The notes under the pieces are model-generated. The model saw only the letters and a program-made list of their open reading frames with translations. It was not told where the DNA came from and made no database searches. The position numbers were made by a program, and so were the translations under genes. From Bacteroidia bacterium (GTDB lineage Bacteria; Bacteroidota; Bacteroidia; 2-12-FULL-35-15), in contig JAEUTU010000087.1 in the NCBI GenBank assembly GCA_016786925.1, positions 1 through 34,568 on the forward strand: a stretch of 34,568 nucleotides of DNA. Reading direction: 5' to 3'. Shown piece after piece: positions 26,248 to 33,872 of the stretch (the stretch's first letter is position 1; each line of letters begins with the position of its first letter).

Positions 26248-27013
26248 ACGCTTTGATATTTAATAGCTGCTCAATACTTACAACTTTGAAGCCATTTTCT
26301 TTTGCAAAATTAAGGGTTTGTTTTAATACATCCACTGTTTTATCGGATGTATCATGAAACAGTAGGATAGAACCCGGCTGAAGGCTTTTTTTAATACGTT
26401 CCATGATCTTTTCTGCACTATCGTTTGTTGTGTCCAACGACCTTACATTCCAGCCAATAACCTCCTGATTTAATGCTTTAACAGCTGATGCTATATTAGG
26501 GGTTGTTACTCCATAGGGTGGACGGAATAAGCGTGGTCTTTTTCCAATTGTTCTATGGATGAGATCATTGGTTTGAACTATTTCTTCTATAAAACCATTT
26601 TTGCTTTTAAAGTCGATCATAAACCCATGACTGAAGGAATGTCCGCCAATTGTATGTCCTGCTTCATTTATTTTTTGCAAAAGTGTTTCATTTCCATTGA
26701 TGTTTTTTCCGATCACAAAAAAAGTAGCTTGCGCTTCTTCACTTGCTAATGCATTCAATATTTTAGGAGTAAATAAAGCATTTGGACCATCATCAAAAGT
26801 GATAGCTATTTCTTTTTTTTGAGTATCGGCTCCGTTTAGTGTCTTTAAGTAAAAATTAGATTGAATATTTGCTGATCCCCAAATGATAAGCAATTTGAAG
26901 CACAATACAGGGATTGAAAGCCACCAGTAACTAATGTCATAAAAATAGATCAGAAAAAAACACCCGATTAGTGTAAGAATGAAAAGTAGTAATGACGAAC
27001 GAAATGTTAGCAT
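26240..27013 (-). CDS. Membrane-anchored polysaccharide deacetylase (NodB homology)
   Basis: This 257-residue protein starts with two hydrophobic segments (about 7-25 and 31-46) that anchor it in the inner membrane. A NodB domain follows with AITFDDGPNALFTP (TFDDGP at 72-77), GGHSFSHG (His125 and His129), RLFRPPYG and LLFHDTSDK, all the usual metal and catalytic motifs. The active site probably faces the periplasm, where it could deacetylate a sugar on the exported lipid. It differs from the second deacetylase of the cluster (GP versus GY after TFDD, anchor versus none), so the two are not recent duplicates. It overlaps the upstream gene by 7 bp and the LolA-like gene by 8 bp. Confidence 0.9.
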   Translation of the reverse strand: MLTFRSSLLLFILTLIGCFFLIYFYDISYWWLSIPVLCFKLLIIWGSANIQSNFYLKTLNGADTQKKEIAITFDDGPNALFTPKILNALASEEAQATFFVIGKNINGNETLLQKINEAGHTIGGHSFSHGFMIDFKSKNGFIEEIVQTNDLIHRTIGKRPRLFRPPYGVTTPNIASAVKALNQEVIGWNVRSLDTTNDSAEKIMERIKKSLQPGSILLFHDTSDKTVDVLKQTLNFAKENGFKVVSIEQLLNIKAYE

Positions 27014-28071
27014 TGTGAAAGCACAAATACACTATGATCAATATTAAGGAATGTATTGTAGATCAATATATTTTTTACCGGTTTGTGTTTGTTTTCGCCA
27101 ATAACAACTGCATTGGGTACAGTCTGTGTTTTTAGTATCATCGCAGCCATCCACATTGCAAAGCTGGATGCAGTTTGGTATTCACCACACAAGTGTTTGA
27201 AATAACAAGCAGTAGCATCTTTGAATAGGCCGTTTTTTAGATCATTGTAAACATGATCATAGCGGGAATCTCCATTGATTCCATAGATAACAAGGTCGAT
27301 ATCCTTGATAGTCATGCCTTTTTCGGTCAGTAATTCTTGGATACTATGTTCTATTGCCTCGTTATTCTCAGGTTTATATATGGTTTTTAAGCCTCTTAAT
27401 TTAGCATAGGAATGATCGTTTTGTTCTTTTCCAAGCATAAAGAATGCTGCACCTTCGCCTGCCACACTGCCGGAAGTTTTAGAATTGATCAGATCAAAAG
27501 TGGAAATGTCTTCTTTTTTCCAATAGCCAATTCTGTCGCATACGCGATAATATTTGGGTGTCATTTCATCATGAGCACCAGTGAGAACATTCTTTGCTTC
27601 TCCTTCAGCAATGGTCATTAAACTATCTTGCAATGCACTTTCAAAAGAAAATCCTTTATGTACATACGTGAAGTTATAGTTCATGCATTTGAGTTGCAGC
27701 GCAATTTGTGCACTCACTGTATTATGTGTCGACTGTATAAATGAAGTTGGAGTTAAGAACTGTTCTTGATTTTCAATGATAGCCAGCAAAAATTTCTCAG
27801 TATCCTCCAAACATCCTAATGCACTTCCTGTAATGATAGCATCCGGCATTTCTACACCGGCATCTTTCATGCAAATGTTCGATGCTGCTATTCCCATCTT
27901 TATCAAACGAGCCATTCTACGTGCAAGCGTTGGATTTAAAAATTCTTTATAAGATGGTTCAATGCATTGTAAATAGTTGCTTGTATGCACAACAGGTTCT
28001 GATAGGAAATCAGAAGTATTAAATGTGTTTTGAGGAGAAATGACACTTACCCCGTTGATATATGCTTCCAT
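27007..28071 (-). CDS. Ketosynthase-like protein lacking catalytic residues (chain-length-factor type)
   Basis: This 354-residue protein follows the FabF fold throughout (INGVSVISPQNTF, DAIITGSALGCLEDTEKF, TSGSVAGEGAAFFMLGK, KDIDLVIYGINGD). All three catalytic residues are replaced: the Cys position reads GFSFES (Phe141 for Cys), the first His motif HGTGT reads GINGDS, and the second, GHT, reads CGEYQ (Glu297 for His). This is what is seen in chain-length factors, which pair with an active ketosynthase to form a heterodimer that sets the length of the polyketide. A partner among the two catalytic ketosynthases here is inferred. It starts at the base after the stop of the FabF-like gene, a sign of co-translation. 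Confidence 0.82.
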   Translation of the reverse strand: MEAYINGVSVISPQNTFNTSDFLSEPVVHTSNYLQCIEPSYKEFLNPTLARRMARLIKMGIAASNICMKDAGVEMPDAIITGSALGCLEDTEKFLLAIIENQEQFLTPTSFIQSTHNTVSAQIALQLKCMNYNFTYVHKGFSFESALQDSLMTIAEGEAKNVLTGAHDEMTPKYYRVCDRIGYWKKEDISTFDLINSKTSGSVAGEGAAFFMLGKEQNDHSYAKLRGLKTIYKPENNEAIEHSIQELLTEKGMTIKDIDLVIYGINGDSRYDHVYNDLKNGLFKDATACYFKHLCGEYQTASSFAMWMAAMILKTQTVPNAVVIGENKHKPVKNILIYNTFLNIDHSVFVLSQC

Positions 28072-29277
28072 TTATGCCTGATGTCTTGAAAAAATTAATG
28101 CTGAAGTATTACCACCAAAACCAAATGAATTAGATAATACATGATTGATAGGAGTATGAAGTAATTCCGTAGTAGGTTTAAATTCTACTTCAGGCATTGG
28201 GTTCTTATAATTCAAATTAGGGAATACTGTGTTATATTTTATTGCTAATACAGAAAATACAGCTTCTATTCCTCCACAGGCACCAAGTGTATGTCCTGTA
28301 AATGCTTTTGTTGAACTGATCAATGGAACTTTTTGGCCAAACATTCTTGTAATGGCCGTTCCTTCAGAAAGATCGTTGATAGCAGTTCCTGTTCCATGCG
28401 CATTGATGTAGTCAATATTTTCCGGTTTTAAACCGCTTACTTTAAATGCTTTTTCCATTGCTAAATAAGCTCCTGCACCGTCCGGTGATGATGCTGTTTG
28501 ATGATAAGCATCATTGGAGTTGCCATATCCGCTTAGTTCAGCCAATATCTCTTTGCCTTTAGCAGCTCTTTCCGATTCAAGAACAATGAATCCGGCTCCT
28601 TCACCGAGGTTTAAACCTTTTCGTTCTGCATCAAAGGGCTTGCAATTTTCATTATCAAGGATCATTAATGTCATAAAGCCATTAATGGTAAAACGTGATA
28701 AGGAGTCGGTTCCACCAACAATGACACGATCCAGGATTCCATGTTTGATCAATCTGGCTCCATACATTATGGAGTTGGCAGAAGAAGAACAGGCGGTGCT
28801 GATGGTGGATAGATAATCTTTTACTCCAATGCTATCAGCAATACTTTCGGTGCTATCACCACACTCATGTGTTTCAATATAGTGTAACCACTCACCGGAT
28901 TTTTCTGTGTCCAGATAATCCAGCCATAGATCTTCAGTGATTCCCATTCCGCCTACACTCGTGGCGGAGATGAGTCCTGTACGAAACTCTTTAATATCTT
29001 TTATAGCCGCATTTTTAACAGCTTCCTTTGCTGCAATAATGCCCAAATATGTTGTTCGGGTATTATTTGGCAAGTGTTCAACACCTGCCATTTTTTTTAA
29101 TTCAGCATTTGTCGCTTTTACTTCACCTACAGGAAGTTGGTGTTGATAACGGGATACGATATTATCCAATGAAGTAACTCCTGATTTTTGTTTGTTTAAA
29201 AAATCAAGGGTTTCTTCAATATTATTTCCTATAGCGGAAATAACACCTAATCCGGTGATGTAAACCTTATTGCTCAT
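28072..29277 (-). CDS. Beta-ketoacyl-ACP synthase, FabF type (catalytic)
   Basis: This 401-residue protein is a complete ketosynthase with the full triad: Cys163 (STACSSSAN), His294 (NAHGTGTAINDLSE) and His329 (KAFTGHTLGACGG). GEGAGFIVLE and the terminal SFGFGGNTSALIF also match FabF. It would extend the ACP-bound chain with malonyl-ACP, in the cytosol. It lies 21 bp after the ACP gene and directly before the non-catalytic ketosynthase-like gene. Its setting shows it belongs to the polyene-like cluster, not to housekeeping fatty acid synthesis, which normally sits with fabG, fabD and acpP. Confidence 0.92.
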   Translation of the reverse strand: MSNKVYITGLGVISAIGNNIEETLDFLNKQKSGVTSLDNIVSRYQHQLPVGEVKATNAELKKMAGVEHLPNNTRTTYLGIIAAKEAVKNAAIKDIKEFRTGLISATSVGGMGITEDLWLDYLDTEKSGEWLHYIETHECGDSTESIADSIGVKDYLSTISTACSSSANSIMYGARLIKHGILDRVIVGGTDSLSRFTINGFMTLMILDNENCKPFDAERKGLNLGEGAGFIVLESERAAKGKEILAELSGYGNSNDAYHQTASSPDGAGAYLAMEKAFKVSGLKPENIDYINAHGTGTAINDLSEGTAITRMFGQKVPLISSTKAFTGHTLGACGGIEAVFSVLAIKYNTVFPNLNYKNPMPEVEFKPTTELLHTPINHVLSNSFGFGGNTSALIFSRHQA

Positions 29278-29298
29278 TAAGAAGAGACGATAGGGGAA

Positions 29299-29553
29299 TT
29301 ATTTTTTGTTGGCCTCAATGAATTCAGCCATGGTACGAATCGATTGAAAGATCTTCTTTCCATCTTGTGGATTCGCTACTTTGATACCGTAGTTTTTCTC
29401 CAAAAGAACGATCAATTCTAATGCATCGATCGAATCTAGTCCTAACCCGTCACCAAAAAGTGGTGCATCGTTGTCGATATCCTCTTTTTTTACATCTTCT
29501 AAATTCAATTGCTCAATAATTTCTCCTTTTAACTTGTCGATTAATGCATCCAT
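29299..29553 (-). CDS. Acyl carrier protein
   Basis: This 84-residue acidic helical protein has the phosphopantetheine site LGLDSIDALELIVLLEKNYG, in which the Ser of DSI carries the prosthetic arm. It holds the growing chain for the ketosynthases, dehydratase and thioesterase encoded around it. It is the only ACP in the window, whereas aryl-polyene clusters commonly carry two or more. It starts 4 bp after the stop of the half-length ketosynthase-like gene. Confidence 0.93.
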   Translation of the reverse strand: MDALIDKLKGEIIEQLNLEDVKKEDIDNDAPLFGDGLGLDSIDALELIVLLEKNYGIKVANPQDGKKIFQSIRTMAEFIEANKK

Positions 29554-29557
29554 GCGT

Positions 29558-30193
29558 TTAGTTATTTATAGTTAATTTGTTAATTGTTTCTTGATCATGT
29601 TTTAATTGCATTCCCTGGGGATTTGTCTCTACAATATACAAATAGGCTTCGTAATTGTTTTCGAAATAATCCACCCATCCAACAATACATGCTTTTGCTT
29701 TTTGACTTTTAATAAGCGATTCGATGTAGGTTGCCATGAAATGCGAGTCAAATTTATCAAAAATAAAGAAAGTATTCTCACCTTTTATCTGATTTCTTAT
29801 GGCTATTTCACCAATGAGTATGTTCGGTAAGGTATACACAAAGTTGGCTGGACTCGGAAAATAGTTTTCATGGTCATTAATAGTTTGCTGATGTTCGGTG
29901 TCAATCTCTAATGATGACGAGCTGTTTGCAATGATGATCGCAATGTCTTTACCATCCACATCTTGCGTTACACTGCTGTTCTTCAACACTAATTCGGATG
30001 TTATAAAAGCTAATTTGCATAGACTATCCATCTTGTAAAATTTAGGATAGTTGATATTGTAGTGTTTATAGAGCGATTTTAAGAAGTCAATGGACGATAC
30101 ATGTGTTTGATCCTCATGTTCCAATTTTCCATTGATGAAAACTCTTCCATTCTTAATGCAGCAAGCTGCAGATATGTATAATGTATCTGTCAT
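29558..30193 (-). CDS. Half-length ketosynthase-like protein (beta-ketoacyl synthase N-terminal domain only, ApeC-like)
   Basis: This 211-residue protein contains only the first half of a ketosynthase fold: YISAACCIKNG, MDSLCKLAFITSELVLKNSS, IAIIIANSSSSLEID, then PSPANFVYTLPNILIGEIAI and IKGENTFFI. No catalytic Cys motif is present (the region reads KGENTFFIFDKFD), and no HGTGT or GHT motif follows. Short proteins of this kind are present in aryl-polyene clusters, where ApeC in E. coli has been described as a chain-length factor partner of a ketosynthase. A similar role here is inferred. Its ATG overlaps the stop of the upstream ketosynthase (ATGA), so the two are probably made in equal amounts and may be partners. 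Confidence 0.75.
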   Translation of the reverse strand: MTDTLYISAACCIKNGRVFINGKLEHEDQTHVSSIDFLKSLYKHYNINYPKFYKMDSLCKLAFITSELVLKNSSVTQDVDGKDIAIIIANSSSSLEIDTEHQQTINDHENYFPSPANFVYTLPNILIGEIAIRNQIKGENTFFIFDKFDSHFMATYIESLIKSQKAKACIVGWVDYFENNYEAYLYIVETNPQGMQLKHDQETINKLTINN

Positions 30194-31341
30194 ATTTTAC
30201 TAAAAGCAATTGCTGCATTACAACCTCCAAAGCCTGCTGCAGTCTTTAAGCAATTTGTCAATGTTGCAGCTTGGGTTTTGTCGATAATATTTATTGGTTT
30301 AGAGGTTCCCGGACTTGAATAATTATAGGTTCCAATAAGGGTGTTGTTTCTCATCGATTCAAGTGTAACAACCGATTCAATGATGCCAGCCGCACCTAAA
30401 GTATGTCCGAAATAACTTTTTAAACTATTCATTGGAACACGCTCTAAGTGAGCATCTGTAATAGCCAACGATTCCATCTCATCATTGAATAATGTTGCTG
30501 TTCCATGACCGGATATAAAGTCGATCTCTTCCGGTTTTAATGAAGACTCATTCAATGCGTTTTCAATTGCTAGTAATAAACCATCTCCTGTACGGGAAGG
30601 GCCTGAAATATGATTTGCATCGTTTGAGCTCGCGCCTCCCTTCACTTCAATTGCGGGTTGACTAGCAAGCGAAGGGACTGATGTTAATATGATCGTTCCG
30701 GCTGCTTCACCTAATGAGATACCGGTTCTGTTTGCATCATAAGGTTTAGCGATCTCATTACTCACAGCTTTGAAGGATTGAAATCCCGAAACAACAAAGT
30801 GACTCAATACATCTGCACCCACAACAATAATGTTTTCATAAAGTCCCTGATTCAATAGTCGTTTGCCAAGAATTAAAGCAACCACTCCGGATATACATGC
30901 ATTGGAGACCGTAAGAGGTTTATTCGGATTTCCAAAAAAGCTAGCAATTGTGTTTGCAGTATCCCATAAAAAAAGTTTATTTCTGTTAAATTGACTTTTA
31001 TTTGAAGGATCTAATAATTCCACATTTCCTTTGGTACTGGAAAAGATAATAAGTGTTTTATTACTTTTTATATCAATTTTTGGATTTTGTTTAATTGCAT
31101 CATGAATAGAGAGAATGGCTATTTTCTCCAATTTTGTGAACGATTGGGGATCTCCTATTTTAGAAAATTTCTCATCTGTTGTTGCTGGATCAATATAGGC
31201 GGCATGAACAGGCTCATGGGAGAAAAACGATTTCTCAAAGTACCGTATGCCACTTTTCATCTCTTTCAGATTAGAAAAATTATCTGAGCTGTTAAAACCA
31301 AGCGGTGAAATTATATTATCTGCAGCAACGAATACCTTCAT
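30190..31341 (-). CDS. Beta-ketoacyl-ACP synthase, FabF-like (catalytic)
   Basis: This 383-residue protein is a complete ketosynthase with Cys149 (VSNACISGVVAL), His279 (SGHGTATLFNDE) and His313 (KSYFGHTLGAAG), plus SLGEAAGTIIL and the terminal AAGFGGCNAAIAFS. It differs strongly in sequence from the second ketosynthase of the cluster, so the two probably do different steps, for example priming versus extension. It sits 3 bp after the thioesterase gene, and its stop overlaps the start of the half-length ketosynthase-like gene, suggesting a KS-CLF pair. Confidence 0.92.
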   Translation of the reverse strand: MKVFVAADNIISPLGFNSSDNFSNLKEMKSGIRYFEKSFFSHEPVHAAYIDPATTDEKFSKIGDPQSFTKLEKIAILSIHDAIKQNPKIDIKSNKTLIIFSSTKGNVELLDPSNKSQFNRNKLFLWDTANTIASFFGNPNKPLTVSNACISGVVALILGKRLLNQGLYENIIVVGADVLSHFVVSGFQSFKAVSNEIAKPYDANRTGISLGEAAGTIILTSVPSLASQPAIEVKGGASSNDANHISGPSRTGDGLLLAIENALNESSLKPEEIDFISGHGTATLFNDEMESLAITDAHLERVPMNSLKSYFGHTLGAAGIIESVVTLESMRNNTLIGTYNYSSPGTSKPINIIDKTQAATLTNCLKTAAGFGGCNAAIAFSKI

Positions 31342-31344
31342 ATG

Positions 31345-31797
31345 TTAAGCCAGTCCGTGTTTTCGTTTCCATTCTTCAAAAAATGGAGGTATTGTTATTA
31401 AAAGTTCATGATCCATGTTAATGAATACTTGCGTTGATTCGCCTGTAGCCACTAATTCATTATAAGAGGTGCGAAATATTTTGTAGTTAAAAATGATCTT
31501 TGCAGCAGGGGAGTTGATGAACGTTGTTTCAATACGAACACTATCTCCATACTTCACCGTCTTTTTGTAATCAACATTGATATTGACCAAGGGGGTTGCA
31601 AATTTGTATTTGTACACATCGAGGTAGCTCAGTCCATATTGCTGACCAAAGGCTTCCCGGCCATCTTCAAAGAATTTAAGATAATGTCCATGCCAAACGA
31701 TCCCTAATGCATCTACTTCACTAAACCTTACAGGTACTTGAACAGAGTAAAAAAGGCTGTTTTTCGATTTTATGTCTTTCTTTTCGAGCGTATTCAT
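31345..31797 (-). CDS. Acyl-CoA/ACP thioesterase, 4HBT (YbgC-like) hotdog family; first gene of the cluster
   Basis: This 150-residue protein has the hot-dog pattern VPVRFSEVDALGIVWHGHYL, with the catalytic Asp29 of the 4-hydroxybenzoyl-CoA thioesterase family and the nearby His36, followed by KFFEDGREAF and VNINVDYKKTVKYGDSVRI. Such enzymes release acyl chains from CoA or ACP and are regular members of aryl-polyene clusters. It is the first gene of the leftward run, with no perfect TAnnTTTG element upstream; TACTTTAG (minus strand, 31808-31815) is one mismatch away. Confidence 0.87.
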   Translation of the reverse strand: MNTLEKKDIKSKNSLFYSVQVPVRFSEVDALGIVWHGHYLKFFEDGREAFGQQYGLSYLDVYKYKFATPLVNINVDYKKTVKYGDSVRIETTFINSPAAKIIFNYKIFRTSYNELVATGESTQVFINMDHELLITIPPFFEEWKRKHGLA

Positions 31798-31910
31798 GTG
31801 TGGGTTGCTAAAGTATTAAAATTTGAGATACTGTAAGGTTAAAAACAAAACAAATCTTTCATTGTTTAGTAAGATTTTGAGAAAAAAAACACAATTTGAG
31901 CCTGTGGTGC

Positions 31911-31950
31911 TTTAACAACTTTTAACAACCTGTAACTACTGTTAACATTA
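31911..31950 (+). repeat. Four imperfect 10-bp tandem repeats upstream of the moxR-like gene
   Basis: The 40 bp read as four decamers, TTTAACAACT, TTTAACAACC, TGTAACTACT and GTTAACATTA. The first two differ by one base and all four share a TAAC core with a 10-bp period, about one helical turn. They end 8 bp before the -7 element of the moxR-like gene, so they cover its -33 region and upstream. They could bind a regulator on one face of DNA. They also lie in the region shared with the divergent polyene-like operon. Confidence 0.5.
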
Positions 31951-31958
31951 GATTATTC

Positions 31959-31966
31959 TATTTTTG
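31959..31966 (+). promoter_or_regulatory. -7 element (TATTTTTG) of the moxR-like gene
   Basis: TATTTTTG fits the Bacteroidota consensus TAnnTTTG, giving a leader of roughly 38 nt to ATG 32011. The -33 element is weak; the area holds the decamer repeats instead, which suggests activator control. Confidence 0.5.
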
Positions 31967-32010
31967 TGGCGTAAAAATGCTATAAAATCACCTTTAAAAA
32001 TTACTCTAAA

Positions 32011-32997
32011 ATGACCGATATTCAGGAATTGAACGCTCGCATACAGCGTGAAAGTGCTTTTGTTGACCTTTTAACAATGGAAATGGACAAAGTCATTGTT
32101 GGGCAAAAATACATGGTTGAACGCTTATTGATCGGATTGCTTTCCAATGGACATATTCTTTTGGAAGGGGTTCCGGGTTTGGCTAAAACATTAGCCATTA
32201 AATCTTTGGCCAATACTATTCATGCTGATTTTAGTCGTATTCAGTTTACTCCCGATCTTCTTCCAGCCGATTTAATTGGAACAATGATCTACAATCAAAA
32301 GAAAGAAGAGTTCAGCATAAAGCAAGGTCCAATTTTTGCGAATTTTATTTTAGCCGATGAGATCAACCGTGCTCCGGCAAAGGTGCAAAGCGCATTGTTG
32401 GAAGCTATGCAGGAGAAACAAGTGACAATTGGCGAACAAACATTTAAATTACCCAATCCATTTTTAGTATTAGCAACTCAAAACCCTGTAGAGCAGGAAG
32501 GTACCTATCCTTTACCTGAAGCTCAGGTGGATCGTTTTATGCTGAAATTGGTGATTGGTTATCCTACCAAAGAAGATGAACGCAAGATCATTCGTCAGAA
32601 TTTAGCAAGTGAATATCCTACCGTAAATACTGTTTTAAAGCCGGAAGATATCTTGAACGCCCGTAAAGTAGTTAAGGATGTGTATATGGATGAAAAGATC
32701 GAAAAATATATTGTCGATATTGTTTTTGCAACCCGTTATCCTCAAGAATATAAGCTGGATAAATTTAAAGGCTTGATCAGTTTTGGTGGTTCGCCTCGTG
32801 CAAGTATTAATCTGGCAATGGCCGCTAAAGCTTATGCATTCATTAAACGAAGAGGATATGTGATCCCTGAAGATGTTCGTGCTGTTTGCTTAGATGTACT
32901 TCGTCATCGTATTGGCTTAACCTATGAAGCGGAAGCCGAAAATATAACTTCTGAAATGATTGTAAATGAGATCTTAAATGCAGTTGAGGTACCTTAA
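32011..32997 (+). CDS. MoxR family AAA+ ATPase
   Basis: This 328-residue protein has the MoxR form of Walker A (LLEGVPGLAKT), Walker B (FILADEINRAPAKVQSALLEAMQE), sensor 1 (LVLATQNPVEQEGTYPLPEAQVDRFM) and a C-terminal lid with FGGSPRASINLAMAAKAYA. MoxR ATPases act as chaperones that mature or activate partner complexes, typically those encoded beside them with vWA domains. Here the next gene codes for a DUF58/vWA protein, 8 bp on, as in the Bat operon of Bacteroidota. It works in the cytosol. Its start is well placed after the -7 element. Confidence 0.95.
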   Translation: MTDIQELNARIQRESAFVDLLTMEMDKVIVGQKYMVERLLIGLLSNGHILLEGVPGLAKTLAIKSLANTIHADFSRIQFTPDLLPADLIGTMIYNQKKEEFSIKQGPIFANFILADEINRAPAKVQSALLEAMQEKQVTIGEQTFKLPNPFLVLATQNPVEQEGTYPLPEAQVDRFMLKLVIGYPTKEDERKIIRQNLASEYPTVNTVLKPEDILNARKVVKDVYMDEKIEKYIVDIVFATRYPQEYKLDKFKGLISFGGSPRASINLAMAAKAYAFIKRRGYVIPEDVRAVCLDVLRHRIGLTYEAEAENITSEMIVNEILNAVEVP

Positions 32998-33005
32998 TTG
33001 ATCGT

Positions 33006-33869
33006 ATGGAAACGGCTGAACTTTTAAAGAAAGTTAGAAAGATCGAAATAAAAACTCGCGGACTCTCCAATCAAATATTTTCGGGGGAGTATCACAGCGC
33101 TTTTAAAGGAAGGGGTATGACCTTTAGTGAAGTAAGAGAATATCAGCCCGGTGATGATATTCGTGCTATCGACTGGAATGTTACGGCCCGTTTTAATCAT
33201 CCTTATGTGAAGGTGTTTGAAGAAGAGCGTGAAATGACAGTCATGCTCTTGGTTGATGTGAGTGCATCCGGTGAATTTGGAACACAAAAACAACTTAAGC
33301 AGGAATTGATCACTGAACTTTGTGCCGTATTGTCGTTTTCTTCTATTCAAAATAATGATAAGATCGGAGTGATATTTTTTACTGATAAAATTGAAAAATT
33401 TATTCCTCCCAAAAAAGGTAAAAGCCATGTTTTAAGGATCATCCGTGATCTTATAGAATTTAAACCGGAGCATAAGGCTACGGATCTGAAAGTTGCATTA
33501 AAATATTTGACAAGTGTGATCAAAAAAAGGAGTATTGCTTTTGTGATCTCCGATTTTATGAGTCCTGATTTTTCCGACTCATTAAAGATCGCGAATAGAA
33601 AACATGATATTGTTGCATTGAGAGTGTATGATAAAAGAGAGCAGGAGTTGCCTAATGTCGGACTTGTAAAACTCATCGATGCAGAGAATGGGCAAATAAA
33701 ATGGGTTGATACATCCAATAAGGAAGTCAGAAATCAGTTTGCTGTGAATGCCAGAAAGAAAGAATCCCAACTTCGTGATCTGTTCAATAAGAGTGGGGTA
33801 GATGCAGCCAATATCAGTACATCAGAGTCGTACATTGTTCCTCTAACTAATTTATTTAAACGCAGATAA
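33006..33869 (+). CDS. DUF58 domain protein with vWA-like fold
   Basis: This 287-residue protein begins with the DUF58 signature, GEYHSAFKGRGMTFSEVREY, QPGDDIRAIDWNVTAR and FEEEREM. It continues as a vWA-like domain with the MIDAS start LLVDVSASGEFG and FVISDFMS. It has no signal peptide or membrane helix. In Bacteroidota such proteins are the partner of MoxR and are linked to the Bat (Bacteroides aerotolerance) proteins, thought to help the cell envelope under stress. The start is 8 bp after the moxR-like stop and the stop is 3 bp before the next gene, so the three are one operon. Confidence 0.93.
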   Translation: METAELLKKVRKIEIKTRGLSNQIFSGEYHSAFKGRGMTFSEVREYQPGDDIRAIDWNVTARFNHPYVKVFEEEREMTVMLLVDVSASGEFGTQKQLKQELITELCAVLSFSSIQNNDKIGVIFFTDKIEKFIPPKKGKSHVLRIIRDLIEFKPEHKATDLKVALKYLTSVIKKRSIAFVISDFMSPDFSDSLKIANRKHDIVALRVYDKREQELPNVGLVKLIDAENGQIKWVDTSNKEVRNQFAVNARKKESQLRDLFNKSGVDAANISTSESYIVPLTNLFKRR

Positions 33870-33872
33870 AGT

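Noticed and set aside
28072..31341. Housekeeping fatty-acid synthesis locus
   Set aside because: Two catalytic and two inactive ketosynthase-like genes with LolA, MMPL, glycosyltransferases and deacetylases do not fit a fab operon, and fabD, fabG and fabH are absent.
16215..31797. Recently transferred island
   Set aside because: There is no integrase, transposase, tRNA edge or flanking repeat, and base composition looks like the neighbours by eye.
33024..33428. Open 134-codon frame opposite the DUF58 gene
   Set aside because: Shadow of a conserved gene; its composition is that of a reversed coding strand and no start context or motif supports it.
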